64,000 nucleotides of DNA from Candidatus Accumulibacter appositus (GCA_000585055.1 JEMX01000030.1:1-64000); one strand, 5' to 3'; positions 17,032 through 26,412 are shown, counted from the first letter of the stretch. The notes: generated by a model from the sequence alone, not told the origin. Translations and numbers: made by a program.

Positions 17032-19035
17032 ATGTCGCTTGACCGTCACCCAATGGCCGCCTCGCTGCGGGCTTCTGATACCGGCAAGGTCGTCTCGGCC
17101 CGCGCCGCGGTGCGCCTGATCAAGGACGGTGATACCGTCGCCACCGGCGGCTTCGTCGGCATCGGTTTTGCCGAGAACATCGCCGTGGCCCTCGAGCAGC
17201 GGTTTCTGGAGGCGGCCGAAAGCGATGCTGCCGGCCTCGGCAGTCCGCGCGATCTGACGCTCTTCTATGCGGCCGGGCAGGGCGACGGCAGGGAGCGGGG
17301 TCTCAATCACTTCGGCCATGCCGGTTTACTCAAGCGCGTGGTCGGTGGTCACTGGGGGCTGGTCCCCAAAATGCAGCAACTTGCCGTATCCAATGGTATC
17401 GAGGCCTACAACCTGCCGCAGGGTGTGATCACGCACATGTTTCGCGACATTGCGGCAGGCAAGCCGGGAACAATCACCCATGTCGGGCTTGGCACCTTTG
17501 TCGACCCACGTTTCGGTGGCGGCAAGCTGAACGAGAAGACGACCGTGGACATCGTCCGCCTGATGGAGATCGACGGCGAGGAATACCTGTTCTACAAGTG
17601 CTTTCCGATCCACGTCGGTATCGTTCGCGGCACCACGGCTGACCCCGATGGCAACGTTACCATGGAACGTGAGGCCCTGACGCTGGAAGCGCAGGCCATT
17701 GCCATGGCCGCCCGGAACTCGGGCGGTATTGTCATCGTGCAGGTCGAGCGTCTTGCCGAGCGCGGCACGCTGAACCCGCGTCAGGTAAAGATTCCCGGCA
17801 TCCTGGTCGACTGCGTGGTGGTCGCCGAAAAGCCTGAATACCACATGCAGACCTTCGTCGAGCAATACAGCCCGGCTTTCGCCGGCGAGATCAAGGTGCC
17901 GATGTCGGCGATCGAAACCATGCCGATGAGCGAGCGCAAGATCATTGCCCGCCGGGCCGCGCTGGAACTGCGTGCCAACGCGGTGGTGAACCTGGGCATC
18001 GGCATGCCGGAGGGTGTGGCCAATGTTGCCGCCGAAGAGCAGATCATCGATCTGCTGACGCTGACCGCCGAGCCCGGCGTGATCGGCGGCATCCCGGCCG
18101 GTGGCCTCAGCTTCGGTGCGGCAACCAATGCCCAGGCGATTATCGATCAGCCCAGCCAGTTCGACTTCTACGATGGTGGCGGCATCGACATCGCCTTCCT
18201 GGGCCTGGCGCAGGCGGACCGCGAAGGCAATCTGAATGTCTCCAAATTCGGTCCACGCCTGGCCGGTGCCGGCGGTTTCATCGACATTTCGCAGAACGCC
18301 AAGAAAGTGGTGTTCGTCGGCACCTTTACGGCCGGCAAACTGCAGCTGATGGTCGAAGACGGCAAGCTGCGCATTGTCGAAGACGGCAAGGCGAAGAAAT
18401 TCGTCGCTGCCGTCGAACACCGCACCTTCAGCGGCGAGCAGGCGGTCAAGTGGGACAAGACAGTGCTTTACATTACCGAGCGCTGCGTTTTCCGCCTGTG
18501 TGCCGAAGGGCTGGAACTGATCGAGATCGCGCCAGGGGTGGATCTCCAGAAGGACATTCTCGAACGGATGGACTTTACGCCGCTGATGCGCGGGGCGCCG
18601 GCGCTGATGGACGCGCGCATCTTCAGCGACGACCCGATGAAGATGCGCCAGCAATTGCTCGCCATGCCGATGAGCGAACGTCTCTCCTATGATGAAGAGA
18701 AGAATATCTTCTTCATCGACTTTGCCGGTTTGAGCGTGCGCAATGCGGAGGATGTCGAGCAGATTCGGCAAGCGGTCGAAAAGCGCTTGGCGCCTCTCGG
18801 CCACAAGGTCAATGCGATCGTCAACTACGACCGCTTCGCGATCATGCCGGAGCTGGTCGATGACTACGTCAACATGGTCAAGGGCCTGATGGACATTTAT
18901 TATCAGGATGTTACGCGCTACACCTCGAACACCTTCCTGCGCATCAAGCTGGCCGAGGAGCTTGAAAAGCGGCAGCTGCCGGCGCATGTCTTCGCCAGCG
19001 CAGCCGAGGCAAAGGGGCATTTCCGGTCGTCATAA
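17032..19035 (+). CDS. Acyl-CoA:carboxylate CoA-transferase (YdiF/propionate CoA-transferase type) with C-terminal extension
   Basis: The product, 667 residues, should transfer CoA between acyl-CoA and acetate or other short acids. The alpha half (about 20-290) has [19 protein letters not shown]; the beta half (about 300-520) has [14 protein letters not shown]. The catalytic Glu is expected in [15 protein letters not shown], equivalent to the Glu that forms the CoA thioester in YdiF. The usual length is about 520-530 residues. Here an extra 130-residue C-terminal domain (from about 530) carries [20 protein letters not shown] and [17 protein letters not shown]. The start at 17032 follows AAAGGAGA with good spacing. 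It stands alone; a role in acetate/propionate or hydroxyalkanoate metabolism is inference. Confidence 0.9.
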   Translation: MSLDRHPMAASLRASDTGKVVSARAAVRLIKDGDTVATGGFVGIGFAENIAVALEQRFLEAAESDAAGLGSPRDLTLFYAAGQGDGRERGLNHFGHAGLLKRVVGGHWGLVPKMQQLAVSNGIEAYNLPQGVITHMFRDIAAGKPGTITHVGLGTFVDPRFGGGKLNEKTTVDIVRLMEIDGEEYLFYKCFPIHVGIVRGTTADPDGNVTMEREALTLEAQAIAMAARNSGGIVIVQVERLAERGTLNPRQVKIPGILVDCVVVAEKPEYHMQTFVEQYSPAFAGEIKVPMSAIETMPMSERKIIARRAALELRANAVVNLGIGMPEGVANVAAEEQIIDLLTLTAEPGVIGGIPAGGLSFGAATNAQAIIDQPSQFDFYDGGGIDIAFLGLAQADREGNLNVSKFGPRLAGAGGFIDISQNAKKVVFVGTFTAGKLQLMVEDGKLRIVEDGKAKKFVAAVEHRTFSGEQAVKWDKTVLYITERCVFRLCAEGLELIEIAPGVDLQKDILERMDFTPLMRGAPALMDARIFSDDPMKMRQQLLAMPMSERLSYDEEKNIFFIDFAGLSVRNAEDVEQIRQAVEKRLAPLGHKVNAIVNYDRFAIMPELVDDYVNMVKGLMDIYYQDVTRYTSNTFLRIKLAEELEKRQLPAHVFASAAEAKGHFRSS

Positions 19036-19473
19036 GCCTTGATGTTTGACGGCTCGGGTTGGCGTCCGGTCGCTCGCTTTCTCCCTGGGCAAGCTTGGGG
19101 GAGCAGGGCCAGGCTGAATTCGGACGGGTACATCATCAGTCCCTCGCCTGGCAACGCTTGCCGCATGGGCCAGCCGCGCGTAGTGCCCGGTGGGCAGTAG
19201 CCACAGCCTTCAGCCCGGACTTGCCGGGGATGGAGTGGTTCCTTCATCTTGCGCTGCGGGAAGGGGTGTCCGACGAGCGCCGGATGCCCCTCGCGGCGAT
19301 TGAGCATTAGGTGGCAGGCGACCTGCCGGCGTTTCACCGCGACAGCGAAAACCGCATGCCTTTCCCGCCTGCGAGCCCGCATGGTGGAATGCACACAGTC
19401 CGCCTGCCGGAAATCCTGACTGGACGAGCCGCGTTGCTGGCTTCAGCCAGCGCAACACAGCTGCTTGCAGAAC
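19036..19473. other. 438-bp gap with no recognised gene
   Basis: Between the CoA-transferase and the CBS gene both strands hold short open frames (for example 19059-19310 plus), but none has a recognisable motif or a convincing ribosome site. No terminator with a T-run, repeat or tRNA was seen. Confidence 0.5.
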
Positions 19474-19875
19474 TCATTTCTGTCGCAGGCCCTTTAGTAT
19501 CATATCGGTAAAGCTTACGATACCGACGATATTGCCGTTGTCGACCACCGGCGCTCGCGAAAGATGGAAGCGGGCAAACAGGCGCGCACAATAGCGAATG
19601 TCCATGTCGGGATCGACGGTGATTACCGGCTTCGACATGATTTCGTAGATATTTGTCCGGCTGGGAGACTTGTCCTTGGCCAGAACCTCGCGCGCGATGT
19701 CGGACAGCATGACCAGCCCGTACTCATCGTTCTCGTTGCGCTTTCTTACAACCAGGCACTTGGTCTCCACATGGCTCATTTGGTTGATGGCGTCTGCCAC
19801 GGTGGATATGCCGTCAACCATATCGAATTTGGTCTTCATGATGTCTCGGACCAGAATCGTCTTGATCTCGCTCAC
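19474..19875 (-). CDS. CBS-pair domain protein
   Basis: This 133-residue protein is composed of two CBS motifs: VRDIMKTKFDMVDGISTVADAINQM and, after about residue 75, IYEIMSKPVITVDPDMDIRYCARLF with LSRAPVVDNGNIVGIVSFTDM. CBS pairs usually bind adenine nucleotides and regulate a partner enzyme or transporter. Its start overlaps the stop of the PII-like gene by four bases (ATGA at 19875-19872), making it the last member of a four-gene operon with two DUF1538 membrane proteins. The likely job is to sense nucleotide state and gate that transporter; this is inferred from context. Confidence 0.85.
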   Translation of the reverse strand: MSEIKTILVRDIMKTKFDMVDGISTVADAINQMSHVETKCLVVRKRNENDEYGLVMLSDIAREVLAKDKSPSRTNIYEIMSKPVITVDPDMDIRYCARLFARFHLSRAPVVDNGNIVGIVSFTDMILKGLRQK

Positions 19876-20222
19876 AATTCTTCCTCCACTACACTGGTCA
19901 ACTTCTTGATCTGGTGGGAGACACCCACGGCATCCTCGACATCGATCTGAAACGCAATGCCGGAACCCGGCGTGTCGTCAAACTCTCCGACTTTGTTGAC
20001 TGTCTCCAGGATGCTGCGGCTCAGATGCTCCTCTACGAGCAGCAATATCACATCCCTCTGTGTCTCGAGGTTGAGGCCGAAGAAGGTCTTGCTCTTTTCG
20101 ACCCCCTCACCTCTGGCCTGATTGACGACGGTAAAGCCGGTGGCCCCTGCCTTGCGCGTGGCATCCAGCACGAGCTCTGTCTTGCTGTCTTCAATCAACA
20201 CGATGATCAATTTGAAATGCAC
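19872..20222 (-). CDS. PII-like (GlnB superfamily) signalling protein
   Basis: This 116-residue protein has the ferredoxin-like PII pattern: FKLIIVLIEDSKTELVLDATRKAGATGFTVV, then ARGEGVEKSKTFFGL in place of the T-loop, TQRDVILLLVEEHLSRSI, and a GSGIAFQIDVEDAVGV segment. It lacks the canonical uridylylated Tyr context of GlnB/GlnK, so it belongs to the broader PII-like group that controls membrane transporters. The gene lies 20 bp after the second DUF1538 gene and overlaps the CBS gene. A role as an effector-binding regulator of the DUF1538 pair is inferred. Confidence 0.8.
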   Translation of the reverse strand: MHFKLIIVLIEDSKTELVLDATRKAGATGFTVVNQARGEGVEKSKTFFGLNLETQRDVILLLVEEHLSRSILETVNKVGEFDDTPGSGIAFQIDVEDAVGVSHQIKKLTSVVEEEL

Positions 20223-20242
20223 GGCGAATTCCTTTCGCTAGC

Positions 20243-21013
20243 TTAAGTGGATCGCTTGTCCCGCTGCGCGCGCCATTCGCTGATCTGCGCATAACCCATA
20301 ACACTCATGATGGGGAACAGGCTGGCAAACGCGATCAGGCCAAAACCGTCAAGCAATGGATTTCGACCGGGTATATTGTTGGCGAGACCGAGGCCCAGCG
20401 CAGCGACTAGGGGTACGGTCACGGTGGAAGTGGTCACGCCGCCCGAGTCATAGGCAAGGGCAATGATGCTCTTGGGGCAGAACGCCGTCTGGATGACGAC
20501 CAGTATGTAGCCGGTGATAATAAAGTAATGGAGGGGGCTGCCGGTAACAATGCGATAAGCACCCATGCTGATGCCTACGGCAACGCCGATTGCCACCGCG
20601 ATGCGTAGTCCCCAGGTGCCTATGGCGCCAGCTGATACCTGGTTTGCCTTGATCGCAACGGCGATTAGCGAGGGCTCCGCAATGGTCGTGGAAAACCCGA
20701 TCGCGAAGGCGAAGATATAGACCCACAAATAGCTTACCCAGTTGCCCCTGTGGCCGTCCATGATGCCGAGAAAATCGGGGCTCGTGAGTTGTTCGGCCAT
20801 CAGTTTGCCAAGTGGGAAGAGCGCTTGCTCCAGGCCCTCAAGAAAGAAAGTCAGACCGAGCAGCACGAAGGAAAAACCGATAAGAATCTGCCGTAGATTG
20901 CGGATCGGCTTTCTCAGAATGACCAGCTGAAATCCGAACATGATTATGGCGATCGGCAGCACATCGCCCAGAGTGCTCAGCAGAGAAGTGAGAAAACCGC
21001 CAAGAAAAGACAT
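20243..21013 (-). CDS. DUF1538 membrane protein (UmpB-like, cation/proton antiporter subunit)
   Basis: This polytopic membrane protein has 256 residues and about 7-8 hydrophobic segments. The hallmark DUF1538 motifs are present: FAIGFSTTIAEPSLIAVA and [28 protein letters not shown], followed by [20 protein letters not shown]. Paired DUF1538 proteins (named UmpA/UmpB in Halomonas, from memory) were reported to act together as a Na+(Li+,K+)/H+ antiporter. The start overlaps the stop of the first DUF1538 gene as TAATG at 21015-21011. The two paralogues share the motifs but differ at the ends, consistent with a heteromeric transporter. The actual ion is not shown by the sequence. Confidence 0.85.
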   Translation of the reverse strand: MSFLGGFLTSLLSTLGDVLPIAIIMFGFQLVILRKPIRNLRQILIGFSFVLLGLTFFLEGLEQALFPLGKLMAEQLTSPDFLGIMDGHRGNWVSYLWVYIFAFAIGFSTTIAEPSLIAVAIKANQVSAGAIGTWGLRIAVAIGVAVGISMGAYRIVTGSPLHYFIITGYILVVIQTAFCPKSIIALAYDSGGVTTSTVTVPLVAALGLGLANNIPGRNPLLDGFGLIAFASLFPIMSVMGYAQISEWRAQRDKRST

Positions 21014-21747
21014 TAGAGAATCATTCCGTAGCCCATGACGAAGATCATCGGCGTCAACGATGCAAAGGCGATCAAACCAAAACCATCGGTCAGTGGGTTG
21101 CGGCCCCTGATGCTGCTGGCCAGTCCCACCCCAAGCGCTGCCACCAGCGGTACGGTGATGGTGGAGGTAGTGACGCCGCCGGAGTCGTAGGCGATGCCGA
21201 TGATTTCCGGTGGCGCGAAAAAGGTCATCAGGATTACCCCGATGTATCCACCGATTATCAGGTACTGGATCGGCCAGCCCTTGATGATGCGCAGCACGCC
21301 GATGACGATGGCCAGCCCGACCGAGAGGGCGACGGTCATGCGCAGGCCATAGGCATAGCTGCGCCTGGATTCGCTGGTGTCTGTGATCATGCCGCCGGTG
21401 GCTGCCACCTTTGATGCCTCGTCCGCTACCGCAATCAATGCCGGTTCGGCAACCGTGGTACCGAATCCCAGTGCGAAGGCGAAGGCCAGCAGCCAGAACA
21501 GACTTCCCTTGCGGGAAAAATCGTGCGCCATCGATTCGCCGATCGGAAACAGGCCGATCTTGAGTCCATGAATGAAGAGTGTGAGGCCGAGTACGACCAG
21601 AACGGTGCCAAAAAGTAGCCCGCTCAAATCGGGTATGGGTTGACGCAGGATCAGCAGCTGAAAAAACGCGATCACCAAGATGATGGGCAGCAGGTCACGG
21701 ACGCTTTCCAGCATCGACTTGGCCATCAGGACGAGAAGTTTTTTCAC
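21013..21747 (-). CDS. DUF1538 membrane protein (UmpA-like, cation/proton antiporter subunit)
   Basis: This is the first gene of the DUF1538 operon, encoding about 244 residues with 7-8 membrane segments. It carries [23 protein letters not shown] and [29 protein letters not shown], matching its neighbour, and a longer loop ([15 protein letters not shown]) between them. I chose the GTG at 21747, which follows TAAGG with suitable spacing and starts [12 protein letters not shown]; ATGs at 21789 and 21723 are alternatives and a longer frame begins at 21906. It should form a two-subunit antiporter with the next gene, with which it overlaps by TAATG. Confidence 0.85.
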   Translation of the reverse strand: MKKLLVLMAKSMLESVRDLLPIILVIAFFQLLILRQPIPDLSGLLFGTVLVVLGLTLFIHGLKIGLFPIGESMAHDFSRKGSLFWLLAFAFALGFGTTVAEPALIAVADEASKVAATGGMITDTSESRRSYAYGLRMTVALSVGLAIVIGVLRIIKGWPIQYLIIGGYIGVILMTFFAPPEIIGIAYDSGGVTTSTITVPLVAALGVGLASSIRGRNPLTDGFGLIAFASLTPMIFVMGYGMIL

Positions 21748-22606
21748 GAGGCGCACCTTACACGAAAAAATGGAAAGTTCAATGCTCATCAGGTATAACT
21801 CGTGGCAATCTGCTGATCTCGGGAGAACGGCATAGGCGAATTCGTGGCCTGAACGGCGCGCAGCTGGATTGCCTGAAAAAGCTGTAAATAATTGATTGAC
21901 AAACATAAATGCGCGGCGCTGTGTATATGCTTATGTAGTGCTCGTGCCCTGGCCGGGTGTCCGCCTGCCAGGATACATTGCAAGGTGCCGACCTGATGTC
22001 ATGCTACGTGACCCGCAAGCACGGGCTCAGCCTGACAACTTTTCTGAACGAGTTGCGATCAGGCGCGCAGGGTGCGGTCCGACCCGAGCTGGACCAGAGC
22101 TTCGCCAATTGCGGCCACGTCGACCCGGATTCGCCATGGCAGAACAAGCGCCCTTCGGGAGGTGCTGACTTGGTCCAACTCGGTCATGAGCTTTCCTCGA
22201 CTGCCAAGACGGGAGAGGGCGTCTTGAGAAGTTTGCCCGTCCTTGCCGCAACTGGGCAGCGGGCTACCACCACGCGGGTTGCGAGCTCCGCCATCAGGTC
22301 GCTCCGTACGTCGAGCAGCAGCGGCATTTCCGGAAGTCATGAGTCTGCCCGCCTGATCGCCGGTCGCGGGATGCCGGCGAGACATCTTGCGGCGCAGTGG
22401 CTGACTGTCGCCGCGCGCTTGCCTTCTGGCCGACATGACATGACTCGAGCATCCATCTTGGCGGCGGTCGTGCTTTTTCCTGGCGCAGGGGTTTGCCTTG
22501 CCGCTGCCTCTCGTTTCATGCCGACAGCTTGCCGTGCCCGGCGATCTGCGGCATGATTTGCTCCCATATAAAGTCTGATCTGCCACCTCGTCCCTTTTGT
22601 CAGCCG
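21748..22606. other. Gene-poor region upstream of the DUF1538 operon
   Basis: About 860 bp with overlapping open frames on both strands (21957-22556 plus, 22059-22586 minus), none with recognisable domains. The 21880-21960 part is relatively AT-rich and should contain the promoter of the DUF1538 operon, but no clean -10/-35 pair could be assigned. Confidence 0.4.
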
Positions 22607-22801
22607 ATGACCAAGACGCGCCACCGCCACCCGTCGAGCCGTCCGCCGCGCTTCCTTTCTCTGGTTGATGGCGTTGCCGACAAGGTCGAGGCCGTCTCCG
22701 GTGGCAGCATGAGCGCGATGACTCTGCGTACGGTAGCGGCGCTCGCCGTCGGGCTGGAGCAGATGAAACCGTTTCGCCGTGGCGTCGAGGACGATCTCTG
22801 A
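22607..22801 (+). CDS. Small hypothetical protein
   Basis: A 64-codon frame starting MTKTRHRHPSSRPP and continuing FLSLVDGVADKVEAVSGG, with an amphipathic C-terminal half. I do not recognise it. There is no clear Shine-Dalgarno site, and an open frame also runs on the opposite strand (22337-22873), so it may not be real. An upstream extension to 22493 is possible. Confidence 0.25.
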   Translation: MTKTRHRHPSSRPPRFLSLVDGVADKVEAVSGGSMSAMTLRTVAALAVGLEQMKPFRRGVEDDL

Positions 22802-22872
22802 ACGGCCGCGCGGCGCCGGCAGGGTGTCTCTTCGATTACTGAGCAGGATCACTGCGTAAAGGAGTGCTAGCA

Positions 22873-23043
22873 ATGCTGGTTGCCGGAATCACGAAAAAGA
22901 GCGTCGTCACGATCAATCCGCTGGCCACCGTGCGCGAGGCCCTGATGAAGGGGCGCGGCGTCAAGTCACTGTTCGTCGAAAAGCGTCACTCGGACACCGA
23001 CGTCGTCGGCAGCCTCATCGAGCGGGCAGCGAACGAAAAGTAG
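22873..23043 (+). pseudogene. Truncated CBS-domain protein
   Basis: This 56-codon frame has a strong ribosome site (AAAGGAG at 22858-22864). It reads MLVAGITKKSVVTINPLATV, then REALMKGRGVKSLFVEKRHSD, which is the first half of a CBS domain. Compared with a full CBS motif the middle helix appears shortened (REALMKGRG where REALxLMxxxxV would be expected), and the second CBS unit is absent. It is therefore probably a decayed gene, although a translated mini-CBS peptide cannot be excluded. It is too short to appear in usual ORF cut-offs. The next gene begins 7 bp later. Confidence 0.5.
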
Positions 23044-23050
23044 GGTGCGC

Positions 23051-23488
23051 ATGAAGAAGACGATACGCCGCTATACGGCCTTTATCCCGCGCTGGTGCCA
23101 GGCGTTTGGCGATTACGCCCCCGACCCCGGCGGGGAGGGTCGGGCGGTCGAATGGCTGATCGGCGCCGACAGCGTCGGCATCATCGTCCTGCCAGACGTT
23201 CGTCGCTTGCTGGCGCACGAACTGCTCAGCGTGCACCAGCCCGAGCTGGAGTTCCAAGAACGCTCCGTGCGACTCAACAAGCGGACCTACGGCGAGATGA
23301 ACGTTCTCGGCCACCCGGGTTACGCGGCCTTGCGCGAGCTGCTGCTCGGCGACGACCAATTGCACCTGTTCCTGACCTACCATCTGATCCATCCATCGGG
23401 AACGCGGATCATCACCATGTCGCGCAAGGCGCCGCTGGCGCTGCTGTACAAGGAGATGGACCCGCTGCCGGTGATCGTCGGCGAGTGA
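23051..23488 (+). CDS. Conserved-looking hypothetical protein
   Basis: This 145-residue soluble protein starts MKKTIRRYTAFIPRWCQAFGDY. I do not recognise the family. Visible features are a central LPDVRRLLAHELLSVHQPELEFQ helix, the stretch RLNKRTYGEMNVLGHPGYAAL, and a C-terminus ending LYKEMDPLPVIVGE. No signal peptide or membrane segment is present. It follows the truncated CBS frame by 7 bp and precedes queD by about 100 bp. A GTG at 23045 is an alternative start. Coding potential is supported by compact composition and no competing long frame in the same orientation. Confidence 0.6.
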   Translation: MKKTIRRYTAFIPRWCQAFGDYAPDPGGEGRAVEWLIGADSVGIIVLPDVRRLLAHELLSVHQPELEFQERSVRLNKRTYGEMNVLGHPGYAALRELLLGDDQLHLFLTYHLIHPSGTRIITMSRKAPLALLYKEMDPLPVIVGE

Positions 23489-23594
23489 TCGGCTGATCCC
23501 GGTGACTCGCCGGCCTCGGACGCCGCTCACGCGTGCGGCCGGGGCTCGAGGTGGCCGCTGCTATAATCGCCGCTCTTTTTCCGGAGCTCCGCAA

Positions 23595-24038
23595 GTGCTT
23601 ATCACCCGCCGCCTGGAGTTCGACGCAGGCCACCGCATTCCCGACCACCAGAGCCAGTGTCGTCACCTGCACGGCCATCGCTACGCGCTCGAGATTACCC
23701 TGGGCGGCGAGATCATTGAGCAGAAGGGTGATCCGGCCAACGGCATGGTGATGGATTTCTCCGAAGTCAAGGCGCTGGCGATGCGGCATCTGGTCGAGCT
23801 CTGGGATCATGCCTTTCTCGCCTGGGCAGGCGACCAGCCGGTGGTCGACTTCCTGCACTCGCTACCCGATCACAAGACCGTACTGCTCGATTGTGTGCCG
23901 ACTGCCGAAAACCTTGCCCAGCAAGCGTTTACGATCCTCGACAGGGTCTATCGCGACAGCTACGGAAATCAGCTGCGCCTCGAACGCGTGCGTCTCTACG
24001 AGACGCCCAACTGCTGGGCAGAGGCGCTGCGCGGCTAG
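23595..24038 (+). CDS. queD: 6-carboxy-tetrahydropterin synthase QueD
   Basis: This 147-residue enzyme of the PTPS/QueD family converts dihydroneopterin triphosphate to 6-carboxy-tetrahydropterin in queuosine synthesis. The zinc ligands are the His of FDAGHRI and the two His of CRHLHGHRY. The substrate-binding block NGMVMDFSEVK and the LWDHAFL and PTAENLA motifs with catalytic His/Glu follow. I chose the GTG at 23595, after CCGGAG, because LITRRLEFDAGH is the standard family N-terminus; a longer frame from 23502 adds non-conserved sequence. Other queuosine genes are not in the window. Confidence 0.92.
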   Translation: MLITRRLEFDAGHRIPDHQSQCRHLHGHRYALEITLGGEIIEQKGDPANGMVMDFSEVKALAMRHLVELWDHAFLAWAGDQPVVDFLHSLPDHKTVLLDCVPTAENLAQQAFTILDRVYRDSYGNQLRLERVRLYETPNCWAEALRG

Positions 24039-24238
24039 CGTACGGCCGCTTCCCCAAGAGCTCCGGCTGGCGGTCGATTCTGACGTATCGCCGGCGATGC
24101 TTTAGAATATCGGCATCGCCGCAGGGGGCGGCGTGCGGCGCAGTAAGGTTGAGCAGCCTGAGCTGACGAATGCCTCGCCGTCCAACGACTCAGGTGTGCG
24201 GGCCGGCTCGCCGGCTCGCGCATACCGGAAAGGCGCTG

Positions 24239-25351
24239 ATGCCTCACAGAATTCTCAAGGTTCCCGAACGTGGCATGCTCGACGCCTATGATCGCGTGCT
24301 GTCATCGCGCAAGTTCTCGGCCGATGCCGCCCAGCGCGCCGCCGCCGAGCGTCTGCAAGCGCTGTACTACGAACTGCTGTCGTTCAAGGTTGGTCGGAGC
24401 AGCAAGCTGCGACGTTTCCTTTCGCCGCCGCCAGTGCCGCGGGGCGTTTATTTCTGGGGAGGGGTCGGCCGCGGCAAGAGTTTCCTGATGGACTGTTTTT
24501 ACGATGCCGTGCCCTATCGGCGTAAGCGGCGGGTGCACTTTCACGCCTTCATGCACGATGTCCATCGCCAGCTCAAGAAGTTGAAGGGCGAGAAGGATCC
24601 GCTGGCCCGGCTTGCCGAGAACATCGCGAAAGAGCTGCGTCTGCTCTGCTTCGACGAATTCCACGTCTCCGATATTGCCGATGCAATGATTCTCGGCCGT
24701 TTGCTCGAAGCCTTGTTTGAGCGCGGTGTGGTTTTCGTGATGACCTCCAACTATCCGCCCGACAAACTCTATCCGAACGGCCTGCAGCGCGAGAATTTTC
24801 TGCCGACGATTGCCCTGATCAAGTCGCGCATGGACGTGCTGGAGATCGATTCCGGCGTCGACTACCGCTTGCGGACACTCGAACAGGTGGAGATCTTCCA
24901 TTATCCGGCGGACGCCGCCGCCGAGTCGAAGATGGCCGAGTACTTCACCAGCATCGCTGCCGGGGCCGGTGCGGCTGCTGGCAGTGTCGAGATTCTTGGT
25001 CGCCAGATCCCGACCTTGCGGCGTGGCAACGGCGTCATCTGGTTCGACTTCAAGGCGCTGTGTGGCGGGCCGCGTTCGCAGAACGATTACCTCGAGCTGG
25101 CGATCAGCTACCACACGGTGCTGATGTCGGCGATCCCCAGGATGACATCGACCATGGCCTCCGAGGCCCGGCGCTTCACCTGGCTGGTCGATATCTTTTA
25201 CGACCACAAGGTCAAGCTGATCGCCACCGCCGACTGCGAGCCGGATGAACTCTATACCAAGGGGACTCAGGCCAGCGAGTTTTTCCGCACCGCCAGCCGG
25301 CTGACCGAGATGCGCTCACGCGAATATCTTGGCCTGCCGCATCTCTCCTGA
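24239..25351 (+). CDS. zapE: Cell division ATPase ZapE (AFG1 family)
   Basis: This 370-residue AAA-like ATPase associates with the Z-ring late in division. Walker A is WGGVGRGKSFLMD (about residue 75-87), and Walker B is LLCFDEFHVSDIADAMIL. FVMTSNYPPDKLYPNGLQRE is the AFG1 sensor region, followed by the C-terminal TKGTQASEFFRTASRLTEMRS. Length matches E. coli ZapE (about 375). The ATG at 24239 with GGAAAGG upstream is preferred; a frame back to 24170 exists. The gene stands alone between queD and a convergent GGDEF gene. Confidence 0.92.
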   Translation: MPHRILKVPERGMLDAYDRVLSSRKFSADAAQRAAAERLQALYYELLSFKVGRSSKLRRFLSPPPVPRGVYFWGGVGRGKSFLMDCFYDAVPYRRKRRVHFHAFMHDVHRQLKKLKGEKDPLARLAENIAKELRLLCFDEFHVSDIADAMILGRLLEALFERGVVFVMTSNYPPDKLYPNGLQRENFLPTIALIKSRMDVLEIDSGVDYRLRTLEQVEIFHYPADAAAESKMAEYFTSIAAGAGAAAGSVEILGRQIPTLRRGNGVIWFDFKALCGGPRSQNDYLELAISYHTVLMSAIPRMTSTMASEARRFTWLVDIFYDHKVKLIATADCEPDELYTKGTQASEFFRTASRLTEMRSREYLGLPHLS

Positions 25352-25387
25352 TTCACCGGCTGCTTTCCCGGGCCAGCGGTGGAAGAG

Positions 25388-26302
25388 CTAGAAGAAATCG
25401 AGGTTGACGCAGAGCCGGTTGCCGCCGGCCTCCCGCGCTGCGGCGAGCAGCGAGCGGACGTTCTCGATTAGCGCTGCCGAGTCCTCGCCGGTGAATTCGC
25501 AGACTCCCCCACTGATCGTCAGCGGCTCGCCTTCCGCGCTCGCATGTCGCGTTTCAACCAGCTCACGCAGGCGTTCGAGACCGACGGTGGCGTCATTGAC
25601 GCGCACGTTCGGCAGGATCAGCAGGAACTTATCGGCGCGGAAGCCGCCGACCATGTCGGCATCGCGCAGGCTTTCACCCAACAGTCGGCCGACATCGGCC
25701 AGCGCGCGCTCGCCGGCTTGCGCGCCGTGCTCTCGGCAAAGCTCCGGGAAATGGTCGATGCCGATCAGGGCGAGCGAGAACGGCGTGCCATAACGCGTTG
25801 CACGGCGGCCCTCGTCGTCGAGCAATTGCAGGATGTCGGCCGGCGAATAGGTGCCGCTGATCGAGTCGTGTGCTGCGCGTTGCAGGGCATCGCCCGTCTT
25901 GGTCGGATGCTGGGCGATTTCGCTCAGCGTCAGCAGAACACAGCGCAGGCTGCCATCTTCCGCCAACACCGGAAAGGCACTGGCGTTGCAGAGCGTGGCG
26001 GCTGCCGAGGCATCCTTCCGCAAGCCGATTCTTCGTTGGCGGATAGCCTGCCGGGTGCGCAAGACCTGTTGTTCGAGACGCTGGTCGTTGCTCAGCGCCA
26101 TGCCGTTCTCGTCCTCCCACAGTGTTTCCGTATCGCCGAGAAGGCTGCTGGCCTGCGGATTACGTAGCTGCAAGCTGCCGTCGCAGCGGAAAACCAGCAG
26201 CCCGATGTCCAGGGTGTCGAGAAGTGCCGCATAGCGCGCGATCTCGTCATCATCGGCACAGAGATCGACCAGTGGCAGGCGGAACGGGCTATGGGGCATC
26301 AA
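25388..26302 (-). CDS. PAS-like plus degenerate GGDEF domain protein
   Basis: This 304-residue cytoplasmic protein has an N-terminal PAS-like region (about 20-135, ARYAALLDTLDIGLLVFRCDGSL). A GGDEF-type domain covers about 140-300, with DSISGTYSPADILQLLDDEGRRATRYGTPFSL by position, then DADMVGGFRADKFLLILP. At the active site the GGDEF signature is replaced by RADKF, and the usual Asp in the preceding strand is in LALIGIDHF. It therefore probably lacks diguanylate cyclase activity and may bind c-di-GMP or a partner instead. There are no membrane segments. It is transcribed toward zapE and away from nothing obvious upstream. Confidence 0.8.
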   Translation of the reverse strand: MMPHSPFRLPLVDLCADDDEIARYAALLDTLDIGLLVFRCDGSLQLRNPQASSLLGDTETLWEDENGMALSNDQRLEQQVLRTRQAIRQRRIGLRKDASAAATLCNASAFPVLAEDGSLRCVLLTLSEIAQHPTKTGDALQRAAHDSISGTYSPADILQLLDDEGRRATRYGTPFSLALIGIDHFPELCREHGAQAGERALADVGRLLGESLRDADMVGGFRADKFLLILPNVRVNDATVGLERLRELVETRHASAEGEPLTISGGVCEFTGEDSAALIENVRSLLAAAREAGGNRLCVNLDFF

Positions 26303-26412
26303 CGGGCAGCTTTCGCGCAGGAAGACGTCGCTATCCTACCCCAGAACTTCGGCCGATGCGCGCCCGAAACCGCCTTGATAGCAGGCGTGCATGGCCGGAT
26401 GACGCGGCCCGG

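Noticed and set aside
17326-19020. 564-codon minus-strand open frame
   Set aside because: Antisense to the CoA-transferase over its whole length; codon-bias artefact of GC-rich DNA.
19036-19473. Group II intron or integron remnant
   Set aside because: No domain V hairpin, reverse-transcriptase motif or attC-like site could be found.
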